Below, in pieces: positions 54,371 through 63,199 of a stretch of DNA of 64,000 bases. The notes under the pieces were generated by a model. It did no database searches and was not told where the DNA came from. It worked only from the letters and a program-made list of their open reading frames with translations. Every line of letters begins with the position of its first letter. Within the stretch, counting starts at the first letter, position 1. Source of the stretch: Sphingobium sp. TKS (GTDB lineage Bacteria > Pseudomonadota > Alphaproteobacteria > Sphingomonadales > Sphingomonadaceae); NCBI RefSeq assembly GCF_001563265.1, contig NZ_CP005083.1, positions 933,001 through 997,000 on the forward strand, written 5' to 3'. The position numbers were made by a program, and so were the translations under genes.

Positions 54371-56236
54371 ATGCAGACCGCTACTATCCTGAGACGGATC
54401 GAGACGCTTCCGGCCCTGTCGCGGGCGGGCAAGCGGATCAATGGTCTCCACCGCCTCATGCGGTACCGCTGCTTATATGAGCGGGCCTATGACAGAGTAT
54501 CCCGGAATCGGGGTGCCATGACGCCGGGAGTAGACGGCCAGACCTTCGACGGCATGACGCTGGCAAGGCTTGATCGTCTGGTCGAACGCGTGGCGGATGG
54601 CCGTTACCGCCCTCGTCCAGTGCGGCGGGTCTATATCCCCAAGGGCAATGGTAAAATGCGCCCATTGGGCATCCCTACGGCGGATGATCGCATCGTTCAG
54701 GAGGCGGCGAGAATGATCCTCGCGGCGATCTATGAGCCTGTGTTCTCGAAACATAGTCATGGGTTCCGCGCGGGTCGCTCCTGCCACACGGCTCTCGAGG
54801 AGATCCGCAAAACCTGGACGGGTGCGAAATGGCTGATCGAAGTGGATGTTCGCGGGTTCTTCGACAACATCGACCATGACATCCTGCTCGGCCTCTTGGC
54901 CCGGCGCATCGATGATCCTGTGTTCATCGATCTGATCGGAACAATGCTCAAGGCAGGGTGCATGGACGAATGGAAGTTCGAACGGACCTATAGCGGCACT
55001 CCACAGGGCGGGGTCATCTCGCCCTTGCTTGCCAACATCTATCTCCATGAGCTTGACTTGTTCATGGAGGAAATGCGGGCGGGCTTCGACAAGGGCGTCA
55101 AACGGCGGGCCAATCCTGCCTATGCTGCTCAGGGCCAGCAGATCGCCGCACTTCGTAAGAAGATCGACGCAATCCGTGCCGGTGGCGCGGACGAGGCAGA
55201 AGTCCGGGCCTGTCTGGCTCGGATCGAAGCCATCAATCGGGATCGACGGAAAATATCATCCGTCGATCAAATGGACCCCAACTTCCGCCGCCTGCGCTAT
55301 TGCCGCTATGCCGACGACTTCCTTGTCGGTGTGATCGGCAGCAAGGCGGACGCCGTCCGGATCATGGCCGATATACAGCACTTCCTCGCTGAGCGGCTCA
55401 ATCTGGCGGTATCACCGGAGAAAACCGGGGTTCGCGATGCGTCGAAGGGATCGCCGTTCCTTGGCTTCCATGTATGCGCCTTCACGTTGCGCTCCGCCGG
55501 CACGATGGCGGGACGGCAGAAGGTCGGCGGTGGGATGCGTCGCGTCCTTCGTCGGCCAACGCGGGGGAATATCAAGCTGTGGGTGCCACGGGATCGGGTC
55601 TATGGGTTCTGCAGGCGGAAAAAGCTCGGCAACCTCGACAAGAGGAATGGCCGAGCACGTCCGCAGTTCCTCGACTCCAGTGTCGCGGAAATTATCGTTG
55701 CCTATAACTCGGAGTTCTGTGGCTTCGCCAACTATTATGCGATCGCCGACGGCGTAAAAGCGTCGCTCGACAAACTTGAGCTGGTCATGTTCAGGAGCTT
55801 GTTGGCGACGATAGCCTGTCGACGGCGTACGAGTAGAAAGCAGGTCATGAAATCCCTGAAAATGGGGGCGGACTATGGTGTCACCACCACGGTCCGGGGC
55901 AAACCGCGCGTCCACAAGGTGTGGAAGCTGAAACATCTGATCGTGAAGACGTGGGGCAATCCCATCGTCGATACCATCACGGTCGGCTCGCGCATTGCGC
56001 AGAGTTCGAACGACCTCGTTACCCGCCTCACCGCTGAAGAATGCCAAGCATGCGGCGATACCGATGGACCGTTCGAGATGCATCATCCCAACCGCCTGAA
56101 AGACAAACGGGGCGACCAACTGACACTGTGGAAACAATCGGCGCGGCGGCGCAGGACCATCGTTCTGTGCCGCAAATGTCACGTCGCACACCATGGTGGT
56201 CGGATGCCCGACAGAATGGAGAGCCGTGTGCATTGA
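54371..56236 (+). CDS. ltrA: Group II intron reverse transcriptase/maturase with HNH domain
   Basis: 621 residues from ATG 54371. RT blocks: [63 protein letters not shown] and the catalytic YADDF ([11 protein letters not shown]). The maturase X domain follows, and the C-terminal [15 protein letters not shown] with [11 protein letters not shown] is an HNH endonuclease. All three activities look intact, so the intron may still move. Its stop lies just before domain V. Confidence 0.95.
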   Translation: MQTATILRRIETLPALSRAGKRINGLHRLMRYRCLYERAYDRVSRNRGAMTPGVDGQTFDGMTLARLDRLVERVADGRYRPRPVRRVYIPKGNGKMRPLGIPTADDRIVQEAARMILAAIYEPVFSKHSHGFRAGRSCHTALEEIRKTWTGAKWLIEVDVRGFFDNIDHDILLGLLARRIDDPVFIDLIGTMLKAGCMDEWKFERTYSGTPQGGVISPLLANIYLHELDLFMEEMRAGFDKGVKRRANPAYAAQGQQIAALRKKIDAIRAGGADEAEVRACLARIEAINRDRRKISSVDQMDPNFRRLRYCRYADDFLVGVIGSKADAVRIMADIQHFLAERLNLAVSPEKTGVRDASKGSPFLGFHVCAFTLRSAGTMAGRQKVGGGMRRVLRRPTRGNIKLWVPRDRVYGFCRRKKLGNLDKRNGRARPQFLDSSVAEIIVAYNSEFCGFANYYAIADGVKASLDKLELVMFRSLLATIACRRRTSRKQVMKSLKMGADYGVTTTVRGKPRVHKVWKLKHLIVKTWGNPIVDTITVGSRIAQSSNDLVTRLTAEECQACGDTDGPFEMHHPNRLKDKRGDQLTLWKQSARRRRTIVLCRKCHVAHHGGRMPDRMESRVH

Positions 56237-56254
56237 AAGGTGCAAGCACGGTTC
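56221..56254 (+). ncRNA. Group II intron domain V
   Basis: gagccgtgtgcattgaaagg followed by tgcaagcacggttc folds into the conserved 34-nt domain V hairpin with GAAA tetraloop and the catalytic bulge. It overlaps the last codons of the maturase gene by 16 bases. The closest known consensus starts gagccgtatgc and ends gtacggttc. Confidence 0.85.
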
Positions 56255-56380
56255 GGGGGGAGGCGCTGGGGCGTCCTCGAAAGAGGCGTCTCGCGCCCAC
56301 CCTACCGAGACCCGTCAGGGGCTCGGTCGGAGCGCAGCGGAGATAGAGCGGCGGTCCCGTAGGGAGGCGCCAACCCTTCC

Positions 56381-56409
56381 TTGATTTTCTCAGCCTCATC
56401 GACTAAAAT
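56381..56409 (+). promoter_or_regulatory. Promoter of the toxin-antitoxin operon
   Basis: TTGATT at 56381-56386 and TAAAAT at 56404-56409 with an exact 17-base spacer, 27 bases before the antitoxin start. This is the best sigma-70-like promoter in the ICE. Confidence 0.6.
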
Positions 56410-56435
56410 GCTGTCATTGACTTATGGAGGTTTGC

Positions 56436-56684
56436 ATGGCGGTCATGACGATCCGAAACATCGACGACGCGATCAAGAATCGTCTGCGGCTGCGGGCGGC
56501 CATGCATGGTCGATCGATGGAAGATGAGGCCCGCGACATCCTGCGCTCGGCGCTCTCGACCGAAATCCCGCGCCCCCGCAATCTCGGCCAGGCGATCAAC
56601 GAACGCTTCGGTGAGCTGGGCGGCGTCGATCTGCCTGTGACGCCGCGCGAGGCGATGCGGCCTCCGGTGGACTTTGGGGAATGA
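56436..56684 (+). CDS. FitA-like ribbon-helix-helix antitoxin
   Basis: 82 residues from ATG 56436, with ggagg upstream; an ATG four codons earlier overlaps that site. MTIRNIDDAIKNRLRLRAAMHGRSMEDEARDIL is the FitA/StbC-type ribbon-helix-helix domain; the C-terminal tail (LPVTPREAMRPPVDF) would thread into the toxin. It represses its own promoter in such systems. The stop overlaps the toxin start (ATGA). Confidence 0.92.
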   Translation: MAVMTIRNIDDAIKNRLRLRAAMHGRSMEDEARDILRSALSTEIPRPRNLGQAINERFGELGGVDLPVTPREAMRPPVDFGE

Positions 56685-57103
56685 TCGTCCTCGACACCAA
56701 TGTCATATCCGAACTGATGCGGCGCGAGCCCGATCCGAGGGTCATGGCGTGGATCGCCGACCAGCCTATGGCGGGCGTGTTCACCACGACGCTGACCCAG
56801 GCGGAGATCTTCTACGGACTGGCGCTGCTGCCCGATGGCCGCCGCCGCGACGATCTGCTCGCGGCCGCACGCCCGATGTTCGATGTCGATCTGGCAGGGC
56901 GCGTCCTGCCGTTCGATGCCGAAGCCGCGACGGCCTACCCCGACATTGCCGCTGGTCGCAAACAGGGCGGAAGGCCGATCAGCCAGATTGACGCGCAGAT
57001 TGCGGCCATCGCGCGCTCGCGCGGGGCGCGGCTGGCGACTCGCAACGTCCGTGATTTCACCGACTGCGGCATTACGGTCGTGAACCCGTGGGGCGAGCCA
57101 TGA
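56681..57103 (+). CDS. PIN-domain toxin (FitB/VapC-like)
   Basis: 140 residues. IVLDTNVISELMRREPDP carries the first Asp and Asn, FTTTLTQAEIFYGLALLP the Glu, and DAQIAAIARSRGARLATRNVRDF the acidic and Asn residues of the PIN site. An RNase of the VapC class held in check by the upstream antitoxin; likely makes loss of the ICE costly. Confidence 0.93.
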   Translation: MIVLDTNVISELMRREPDPRVMAWIADQPMAGVFTTTLTQAEIFYGLALLPDGRRRDDLLAAARPMFDVDLAGRVLPFDAEAATAYPDIAAGRKQGGRPISQIDAQIAAIARSRGARLATRNVRDFTDCGITVVNPWGEP

Positions 57104-57185
57104 ACCGCGCCGCCGTCCGCCCCTATCTGCGCTACGACACATCGGAGCCTTTGCACCAAGGCAGGACGGGCGGCACCATGCCCGC

Positions 57186-57440
57186 ATGGCCACGTTTCGC
57201 AAGCCTCGTCGCCGAACGCCGCGCTGTCCCGCATACTGCCCGGACGATTTGCTCGACTACGCCCGATCGCCGGTTAACTCGGCTCGGCCCTGTGCCGGTC
57301 GGCCGTCCAAAGACGACATTTCCACCTGGACCGTTACAGACGACTGGCCTGATCGGGTGCCGGTCACGAGTGTCGAAGTGGACGTGTTCGAGGCATGGTT
57401 CGGCGATGTCTTCGACGAGTTGTTCGGGCCATGCCAATGA
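57186..57440 (+). CDS. Small protein next to the recombinase
   Basis: 84 residues from ATG 57186, no clear ribosome site. A basic N-terminus (FRKPRRRTPRCPAY) and an acidic C-terminus (VPVTSVEVDVFEAWFGDVFDELFG). The acidic end seems real coding sequence; I recall similar small frames ahead of large serine recombinases. A frame one base over (57100-57459) covers the same DNA but looks random. No function known. Confidence 0.5.
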   Translation: MATFRKPRRRTPRCPAYCPDDLLDYARSPVNSARPCAGRPSKDDISTWTVTDDWPDRVPVTSVEVDVFEAWFGDVFDELFGPCQ

Positions 57441-57455
57441 TGTGAGGAAGTTGCC

Positions 57456-59189
57456 ATGACTGTGCCGCTGCGCGCCGCCCTTTATCTGCGCGTCTCGACG
57501 GCGCGGCAGGCCGAGCATGATGTTTCGATCCCCGATCAGCGCAAGCAGGGCGAAGCCTACTGCGTCGCGCGCGGCTATGAACTGACCGAGACGTTCGTTG
57601 AGCCGGGCAACACGGCCACGAATGATCGCCGTCCCGAATTTCAGCGGATGATCGAGGCTGGCACGAGCAAGCCTTCGCCCTTCGACGTGGTGGTCGTCCA
57701 CAGCTTCTCGCGCTTCTTTCGCGATGCTTTCGAGATGGAATATTATTACCGGAAGCTCGGCAAGAATGGCGTTCGCCTCGTCTCCATCACGCAGGAGCTT
57801 GGCGACGATCCGATGCACGACATGATGCGGCGGATCATGGCCCTTTTCGATGAGTATCAGTCCAAGGAAAACGCCAAGCACGTCCTGCGCGCGCTTAAGG
57901 AAAATGCCCGACAGGGCTTCTGGAATGGCTCGCTGCCGCCGATCGGCTATCGAATTGTCGCGGCCGAGCAGCGCGGGGCCAAGGTCAAGAAGAAGCTGGA
58001 GATCGACCCGCTTCACGCCGACACGGTGCGGCTGGCGTTCAAGCTGGCGCTGGAAGGCGACGGCACGTCCGGCCCGATGGGTGTGAAGACGATCACCAAG
58101 CATCTCAACGAACGCCGCATCTTCACCCGCGACGGCGGGCGCTGGGGCATCGGAACGGTGCATCGGATGCTGACCCGTCCGACCTATGCGGGGCGGCATG
58201 AGTTCAACAAGCGCGGCAAGAACAAGGAATTGAAGCCCGCCGAGGAAGTGATCGCGGTGGAGGTTCCGGCGATCATCGACCAAGCCACGTTCGATGCGGT
58301 GCAGGCGCATTTGAAGGCGCGTAGCCCGAAGGTCGCGCATCCGCAGGTCGTCGGTGGCCCGACGCTGCTGACGGGGTTGATCCATTGCGGCAAGTGCGGC
58401 GGCGCGATGACGATCCGCACCGGCAAGGGCGGACGCTATCGCTACTATACCTGCTCGATGAAGGCGCGGCAGGGCGCGACGGCCTGCGAGGGCATGACCG
58501 TCGCGATGGAGCGGCTGGACGATCTCGTCGCCAATCATCTGGCCAAACGGCTGCTCGATCCCGATCGACTGGAGAACGTGCTGTCGGAAGTTCTGGATCG
58601 GCGACAGGAACGATCCGAGCGACGCCGGGAGCACATCGCCGAGTTGAACAAACGAGCTGCGGAGACCGAGCTTCGTTTGAAGCGGCTTTACGATGCGATC
58701 GAAAGCGGAGTCGCCGACCTCGATGACCCGGCGCTCAAGGATCGCATCGACGGATTGAAGGCGACCCGCGATCAGGCGCGAGCGGACGCCGAGCGCGCCT
58801 CGGCGCTGCTCGTAAGCTCGGCGCAACAGACGATCACGCCGACGATGCTACGCGACTTCGCCTCTACCGCGCGGCGACGTATCCGGCGGGAGGGCGGCGG
58901 TTACCGACGCGACCATCTCCGCGCGCTCGCACAGCGGGTCGAAGTGGACAAGGGCGAGGTTCGCATCATGGGCAGCAAGAGCAACCTGTTGCGTGTGCTT
59001 GCCGCTAACGGCGTAGCCACGGCGGCGGGCGGAGTGCCCACCGTTGTACCGAAGTGGCGGAGCGGGAGGGATTCGAACCCTCGATACGCTTTTGACGTAT
59101 ACTCACTTTCCAGGCGAGCGCCTTCGACCACTCGGCCACCGCTCCGCATTGCACTGGAGGCGGCTCCCTATCGTGCGTCGGCGCGCTAG
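57456..59189 (+). CDS. Large serine recombinase (ICE integrase)
   Basis: 577 residues. Resolvase domain with catalytic Ser in AALYLRVSTARQAEHDVS and SFSRFFRD; recombinase domain KENARQGFWNGSLPPIGYRI, GIGTVHRMLTRPTYAGRHEF; zinc ribbon HCGKCGGAMTI with YYTCSMKARQGATACEG; coiled-coil tail. After RVEVDKGEVRIMGSKSNLL the frame runs on into tRNA-Ser on the other strand (RSGRDSNPRYAFDVYS is tRNA antisense) and stops at 59189, so the last 45 or so residues come from the attachment site. It lies at the ICE end and is the best candidate for integration and excision. Confidence 0.88.
   Translation: MTVPLRAALYLRVSTARQAEHDVSIPDQRKQGEAYCVARGYELTETFVEPGNTATNDRRPEFQRMIEAGTSKPSPFDVVVVHSFSRFFRDAFEMEYYYRKLGKNGVRLVSITQELGDDPMHDMMRRIMALFDEYQSKENAKHVLRALKENARQGFWNGSLPPIGYRIVAAEQRGAKVKKKLEIDPLHADTVRLAFKLALEGDGTSGPMGVKTITKHLNERRIFTRDGGRWGIGTVHRMLTRPTYAGRHEFNKRGKNKELKPAEEVIAVEVPAIIDQATFDAVQAHLKARSPKVAHPQVVGGPTLLTGLIHCGKCGGAMTIRTGKGGRYRYYTCSMKARQGATACEGMTVAMERLDDLVANHLAKRLLDPDRLENVLSEVLDRRQERSERRREHIAELNKRAAETELRLKRLYDAIESGVADLDDPALKDRIDGLKATRDQARADAERASALLVSSAQQTITPTMLRDFASTARRRIRREGGGYRRDHLRALAQRVEVDKGEVRIMGSKSNLLRVLAANGVATAAGGVPTVVPKWRSGRDSNPRYAFDVYSLSRRAPSTTRPPLRIALEAAPYRASAR
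59055..59145 (-). tRNA. tRNA-Ser(GGA)
   Basis: 91 bases including an encoded CCA. 5' GGAGCGG pairs with CCGCTCC, discriminator G, then CCA (complement of 59055-59057). The anticodon stem ctcgc/gtgag encloses ctGGAaa; the long variable arm (about 20 bases) is typical for tRNA-Ser; the T arm has ggttcgaatcc. The gene is the chromosomal boundary of the ICE. Confidence 0.95.
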
Positions 59190-59236
59190 GCAAGGGGATG
59201 CTTTACTTTCCTTTCTCTCCCATGCTTGATTGCGCC

Positions 59237-60124
59237 ATGCCGATCCGTTTCCTCGCTTTCCTGACCGCGCTTTTCCTGCCTGTTCCGGCCCTTGCCGCTC
59301 TTCCGGCGACCCCCTCCGCCATCGTCGCGCAGGCGCCTGCCACCGCATGGCGGACCATCGCGCCCGACACGCTGCTGATCATGACGCTGGAAGGGGGCAG
59401 GCGCGTGGTGATTCAACTCGCCCCGGATTTCGCGCCCGCCCATGCCGCCAATATCCGCGCGCTCGCCCGCGCCGGCTGGTGGGACGGCGAAAGCGTCTAT
59501 CGCGTGCAGGACAATTATGTCGCCCAATGGGGCGATGTGACCGAGAAGAAAGCCCTTCCCGCCGGCATCGTCACGGACATCAAGCCGGATTATGTCCGCC
59601 CGCTCGCCGCACTCAAAACCGCCCCGGTGCCTTTGCCCTATCCGGACGCCTATGCCCCGCGCACGGGCTTTATCGACGGCTGGCCAGTGGCGATGGACAA
59701 GGCGTCGGCCTGGCTGCCCCATTGCTACGGCATGGTGGGCGTGGCGCGGAACCTGTCGCCCGATGCGGGGACGGGGGCTGAACTCTATGCCGTGATCGGC
59801 CAAGCCCCGCGCCAGCTCGACCGCAATATCGCCGTCGTCGGCCGGGTGATCCAGGGGATGAGCCTGCTCGCCAGCCTGCCGCGCGGATCGGGCGATCTGG
59901 GCTTCTACGCCGCGGGGGAAAAGCGCCTTCCCATCGTCTCCGTCCGTCTTGCCAGCGATCTGCCAGCCGCGCAGCAGCCGCATTATCAGGTCATGGACGT
60001 GACGTCGCAGAGCTTTGCCGACTACATCCGGCTGCGGGCGAACCGGAAGGATGATTTCTACGATCGTCCGGCGGGCGGGGTCGATCTCTGCAACGCGCCG
60101 GTGCCGGTGCGGCAGGCGCCCTGA
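59237..60124 (+). CDS. Exported cyclophilin-type peptidylprolyl isomerase
   Basis: 295 residues from ATG 59237, since this start gives a good signal peptide (FLAFLTALFLPVPALAALPA); ATG 59222 and a TTG further left are alternatives. The cyclophilin fold is visible: RVVIQLAPDFAPAHAANIRALARAGWWDGESVYRVQDNYVAQWGD, then a family-specific insert and MVGVARNLSPDAGTGAELYAVIG. Periplasmic folding helper. First chromosomal gene past the tRNA. Confidence 0.88.
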   Translation: MPIRFLAFLTALFLPVPALAALPATPSAIVAQAPATAWRTIAPDTLLIMTLEGGRRVVIQLAPDFAPAHAANIRALARAGWWDGESVYRVQDNYVAQWGDVTEKKALPAGIVTDIKPDYVRPLAALKTAPVPLPYPDAYAPRTGFIDGWPVAMDKASAWLPHCYGMVGVARNLSPDAGTGAELYAVIGQAPRQLDRNIAVVGRVIQGMSLLASLPRGSGDLGFYAAGEKRLPIVSVRLASDLPAAQQPHYQVMDVTSQSFADYIRLRANRKDDFYDRPAGGVDLCNAPVPVRQAP

Positions 60125-60214
60125 GGCTCCGGTCGGTCAAAACGGGCAAATTGCCGGAACGATGCCTATCTAAAGGACATTACAGCTTCGCCGGCAAGGA
60201 TGGAGAGGATGGTC

Positions 60215-61330
60215 ATGATCGTAGGCACCGTCAGGGAGATCAAGAATCACGAATATCGCGTCGGCCTGACGCCGGAGAGCGTGCATGAACTGACCGCCCA
60301 CGGCCATCGCGTGCTGGTGGAAAGCGGCGCGGGGGAGGGGATCGGCGCGCATGACCGCCTCTATGCCCGCGCCGGGGCGGAGATTGTGGACGATCCGGTC
60401 AGCATCTTCGCGGCGGCCGAGATGATCGTGAAGGTCAAGGAACCCCAGCCGGAGGAGCGCGCCCTGCTGCGCCCCGGCCAGATTCTCTACACCTATCTGC
60501 ATCTGGCGCCCGATCCGGATCAGACGCGGGAGCTGATGGCGTCGGGCGCGATCGGCATCGCCTATGAAACGGTGACGGACGCCCATGGCGGCCTGCCGCT
60601 GCTCAAGCCCATGAGCCAGGTCGCCGGACGCATGGCGATCCAGGCCGGGGCGACCGCGCTGGAAAAGGCGCATGGCGGGCGGGGCGTGCTGCTGGGCGGG
60701 GTGCCGGGCGTCCTTCCGGCGAAGGTCGCGGTGATCGGCGGCGGCGTGGTCGGCTTCAACGCGGCGCAGATGGCGGCGGGCCTGGGCGCGGACGTCACCA
60801 TTCTCGACCGTAGTCCGGAAGTGCTGGAGCGGCTGGGCATCCATTTCGAGGCGCGGGCGAAGACGCGCTTTTCCAACCGGGCCAATCTGGCGGAATGCGT
60901 CGAGGAGGCCGATCTGGTGATCGGCGCGGTGCTGATCCCCGGCGCCGCCGCGCCCAAGCTGGTGTCGGCGGATATGCTCAAGACCATGAAAAAGGGAGCG
61001 GTGCTAGTCGACGTCGCGATCGACCAGGGCGGCTGTTTCGAAACCAGCCATCCCACCACCCATGACGACCCCACCTATATCGTCGATGGCATCGTCCATT
61101 ATTGCGTCGCCAACATGCCGGGCGCGGTGGCGCGGACCAGCACCTATGCGCTCAACAATGTGACCTTGCCCCACGCGTTGAAGATCGCGGACCTGGGGTG
61201 GAAGGAAGCGCTGCGGGCGGACCGGCATCTGCTGGACGGGCTGAATGTGTGGAACGGCCAGATCACCTACCAGGCCGTGGCGCAGGAGCTGGACCTGCCT
61301 TACACGCCGGCGGAAGAGGCTATTGGATAG
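60215..61330 (+). CDS. ald: Alanine dehydrogenase
   Basis: 371 residues from ATG 60215 (ggagagg upstream; ATG 60209 and 60200 possible). [39 protein letters not shown], the NAD motif [22 protein letters not shown] and [21 protein letters not shown] are characteristic. Oxidises L-alanine to pyruvate and ammonia with NAD. Length is that of the family. A standard housekeeping gene. Confidence 0.96.
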   Translation: MIVGTVREIKNHEYRVGLTPESVHELTAHGHRVLVESGAGEGIGAHDRLYARAGAEIVDDPVSIFAAAEMIVKVKEPQPEERALLRPGQILYTYLHLAPDPDQTRELMASGAIGIAYETVTDAHGGLPLLKPMSQVAGRMAIQAGATALEKAHGGRGVLLGGVPGVLPAKVAVIGGGVVGFNAAQMAAGLGADVTILDRSPEVLERLGIHFEARAKTRFSNRANLAECVEEADLVIGAVLIPGAAAPKLVSADMLKTMKKGAVLVDVAIDQGGCFETSHPTTHDDPTYIVDGIVHYCVANMPGAVARTSTYALNNVTLPHALKIADLGWKEALRADRHLLDGLNVWNGQITYQAVAQELDLPYTPAEEAIG

Positions 61331-61378
61331 AGGGCCGTGGCGGCAGGTTTGGTCAGTTCCAGCCATTGAGAGGCACGT

Positions 61379-61459
61379 GTTCCTGCGAAGGCAGGAACCC
61401 AGTTCCTACGGTGCGACGATCCACGAACGGCGGGACTGGGCTCCTGCCTTCGCAGGAGC
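61379..61459. repeat. Imperfect inverted repeat (REP-like)
   Basis: gttcctgcgaaggcaggaac at 61379, extended by ccagt to 61403, and its near-complement at 61435-61459 (2 mismatches in 25), 31 bases apart; each arm is itself a short palindrome. Repeats with cctgcgaaggcagg are scattered in sphingomonad genomes. The region 61331-61745 otherwise shows no gene. Confidence 0.65.
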
Positions 61460-61745
61460 ACGGTGCACTTCAAGGAAAGCGACGCAAAAGCGGACCTTCC
61501 GCTTCCCACCCATCTCCGTTTCCTCCCCCCACTCTCCACAATATTGCTCCTCCCTTTGCGGGTTCCCCGGCTTCGTTCGTTTTGCGTGGATGTGGGGGCT
61601 GTTGATCGTCCCTGCCACGCACGTTCCGCCGAAGAGAGGCATGGGTTTCCAACATGGTCGATTGCACAGCTTCCGCCGCCTTGATCCATAGAGGCATCTT
61701 CCCCAACAGTGCCGCCTGCGCCATAGCGTCGGGGGAGCAGCGCTG

Positions 61746-62576
61746 ATGCAGGGTGACATGATGACTTGGCTAGTACCCCTGGTCGCGATGCTGGGCGCGG
61801 GCCTGTTCGCCGGTTTCGCGGCGGGGATTTTCGGGATTGGCGGCGGCTTCGTGGTGGTGCCGGCGCTCTTCGTGGTGCTGCCGCTGCTGGGCGGCACGCA
61901 TGATGCCATCGCCCATGTCGCCATCGGCACATCGGCGGCGACGATCATCGTGACGTCGATCCGCTCGCTGCTCGCCCATGCCAAGCGCGGCGCGGTGGAG
62001 TTCGAGGTGCTCAAGACATGGGCGCCGTGGATCATCCTGGGCGACGGCGCCGGTGTGCTGCTGGCCGGTCATGTGGACGGGCACATCCTGACCATGATCT
62101 TCGCGGTCGGCGTGTTCCTTATGTCGCTCAATTTCCTGCTGCCCAAGGTCGGCGGCAAGGTGATCAGCGACACCATGCCTTCTGGCATCGCGCGGGTCGG
62201 CATAGCCGGGGGCTTGGGCACCTTTTCCGCGCTGCTCGGCATTGGCGGCGGCACCATCGCCATCATGGTGATGACGCTATGCGGCCGCTCAATCCACCGC
62301 GCCATCGCCACCGCATCGGGCATCGGCACGCTGATCGCCATTCCCAGCGCCATCGGCTTCGCGCTGATCGGCCTCAAGGAAAGCGGCTTGCCCTGGGGAT
62401 CGCTGGGCTATGTCAACATTCCCGCGACGCTGGCCATCGCCTCCATGTCGATCCTCACCGCGCCGCTGGGCGTGGCGGCGGCGCACAGCCTGCCCGCCGC
62501 ACCGCTCAAGAAATTCTTCGGCGTCTATCTGGTCGTCATCGCCTTCGTCATGTTCCGCAACGCCATCAAGATGTGA
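61746..62576 (+). CDS. TauE/SafE-family sulfite exporter-like permease (TSUP)
   Basis: 276 residues. Hydrophobic throughout, about eight membrane helices; GFAAGIFGIGGGFVVVPAL and LLGIGGGTIAIMVM are the two repeated TSUP motifs. Moves sulfite, sulfonates or related anions in known members; substrate here unknown. Start ATG 61746 behind ggggagc. Followed by a strong terminator. Confidence 0.9.
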   Translation: MQGDMMTWLVPLVAMLGAGLFAGFAAGIFGIGGGFVVVPALFVVLPLLGGTHDAIAHVAIGTSAATIIVTSIRSLLAHAKRGAVEFEVLKTWAPWIILGDGAGVLLAGHVDGHILTMIFAVGVFLMSLNFLLPKVGGKVISDTMPSGIARVGIAGGLGTFSALLGIGGGTIAIMVMTLCGRSIHRAIATASGIGTLIAIPSAIGFALIGLKESGLPWGSLGYVNIPATLAIASMSILTAPLGVAAAHSLPAAPLKKFFGVYLVVIAFVMFRNAIKM

Positions 62577-62586
62577 CTTCCTCCGA

Positions 62587-62625
62587 CCGCCCGTGGCCCC
62601 TGCACAGGCCACGGGCGGATTTTAT
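62587..62625 (+). terminator. Rho-independent terminator of the TSUP gene
   Basis: 12-bp perfect stem (ccgcccgtggcc and complement, 62587-62598 and 62607-62618), 8-base loop, then attttatt. About 11 bases after the stop. Confidence 0.85.
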
Positions 62626-62782
62626 TCAAACTATTGATATTATTTGATTTAATGTCATTTTATGCGCTCCCCCGGTCGACGCTGGAGCGCATTTCATCCA
62701 TTCTGCACATCCGTTCATGCACAAAATCCTCCTTTTCGGACGTTGACCCAGCAGAGTTCGCATCAGGAAGAGGAGAAGAGAC

Positions 62783-63148
62783 ATGAACCGCTCGATTGTC
62801 GCCAGCGCCCTTGCCATCCTCGCCATGGCGCCGGTTTCCGCGATGGCCGCGCCCTATGGCGCGATGAGCTATGAAGAAAGGCTCGCCGCCGCCGAGGACG
62901 ACATGACCTTGCCCGCGCCGATTGCGGGTGTGCAGAATAAATATTGGTTCAACTATCGCACCGACCTGGCCGAAGCCCGCAAGGAGCTGGCCCACGACCT
63001 GCGCCACGCCACCGATGCGGAGGATGAGCGGGACGCCTGGGACGAATATCGCATCGAACTGGCCGATGCGCGCCATGATTATGTGAAGGAAATGCGCGAG
63101 AAAGGCTATCGCCCCGGCCAGGTGCGGGTCTATGGCTCCGGCCGCTAG
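62783..63148 (+). CDS. Small exported protein of unknown function
   Basis: 121 residues behind agaggagaagag. Signal peptide SALAILAMAPVSAMAAP; the mature part is charged and helical (YRTDLAEARKELAHDLRHATDAEDERDAWDEYRIELADARHDYVKEMREK) with a repeated 'Ax-D' pattern. No family recognised. Similar short periplasmic helical proteins occur in sphingomonads. Confidence 0.8.
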   Translation: MNRSIVASALAILAMAPVSAMAAPYGAMSYEERLAAAEDDMTLPAPIAGVQNKYWFNYRTDLAEARKELAHDLRHATDAEDERDAWDEYRIELADARHDYVKEMREKGYRPGQVRVYGSGR

Positions 63149-63199
63149 CCGGACATGTCCCGCTTGCTAAGCCGCGTGCGGCTTGACATTTAGGGGTGG

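Larger units (their letters stand above)
53761..56330 (+). mobile_element. Group II intron (ribozyme plus maturase)
   Basis: A reverse transcriptase-maturase gene is enclosed by ribozyme sequence: structured non-coding DNA upstream (with the typical gccgtcatagtagtc phrase near 54211) and domain V at 56221-56254 followed by a domain VI-like hairpin. gtgcg at 53761 fits the GUGYG 5' start, but I could not find convincing exon-binding pairing, so the left limit is tentative; the right limit is at about 56330 or a little before. It sits between parB and the toxin-antitoxin promoter and interrupts no gene. Confidence 0.7.

Noticed and set aside
57132..58826. 564-codon minus-strand frame opposite the serine recombinase
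   Set aside because: Antisense shadow; recombinase motifs are on the plus strand.
59056..59189. C-terminal tail of the recombinase as a real domain
   Set aside because: It is the antisense of tRNA-Ser (the familiar GRDSNPRY type of read-through).
61331..61745. Plus- and minus-strand frames over the REP-like region before the TSUP gene
   Set aside because: They cover an inverted repeat and low-similarity sequence without any motif.
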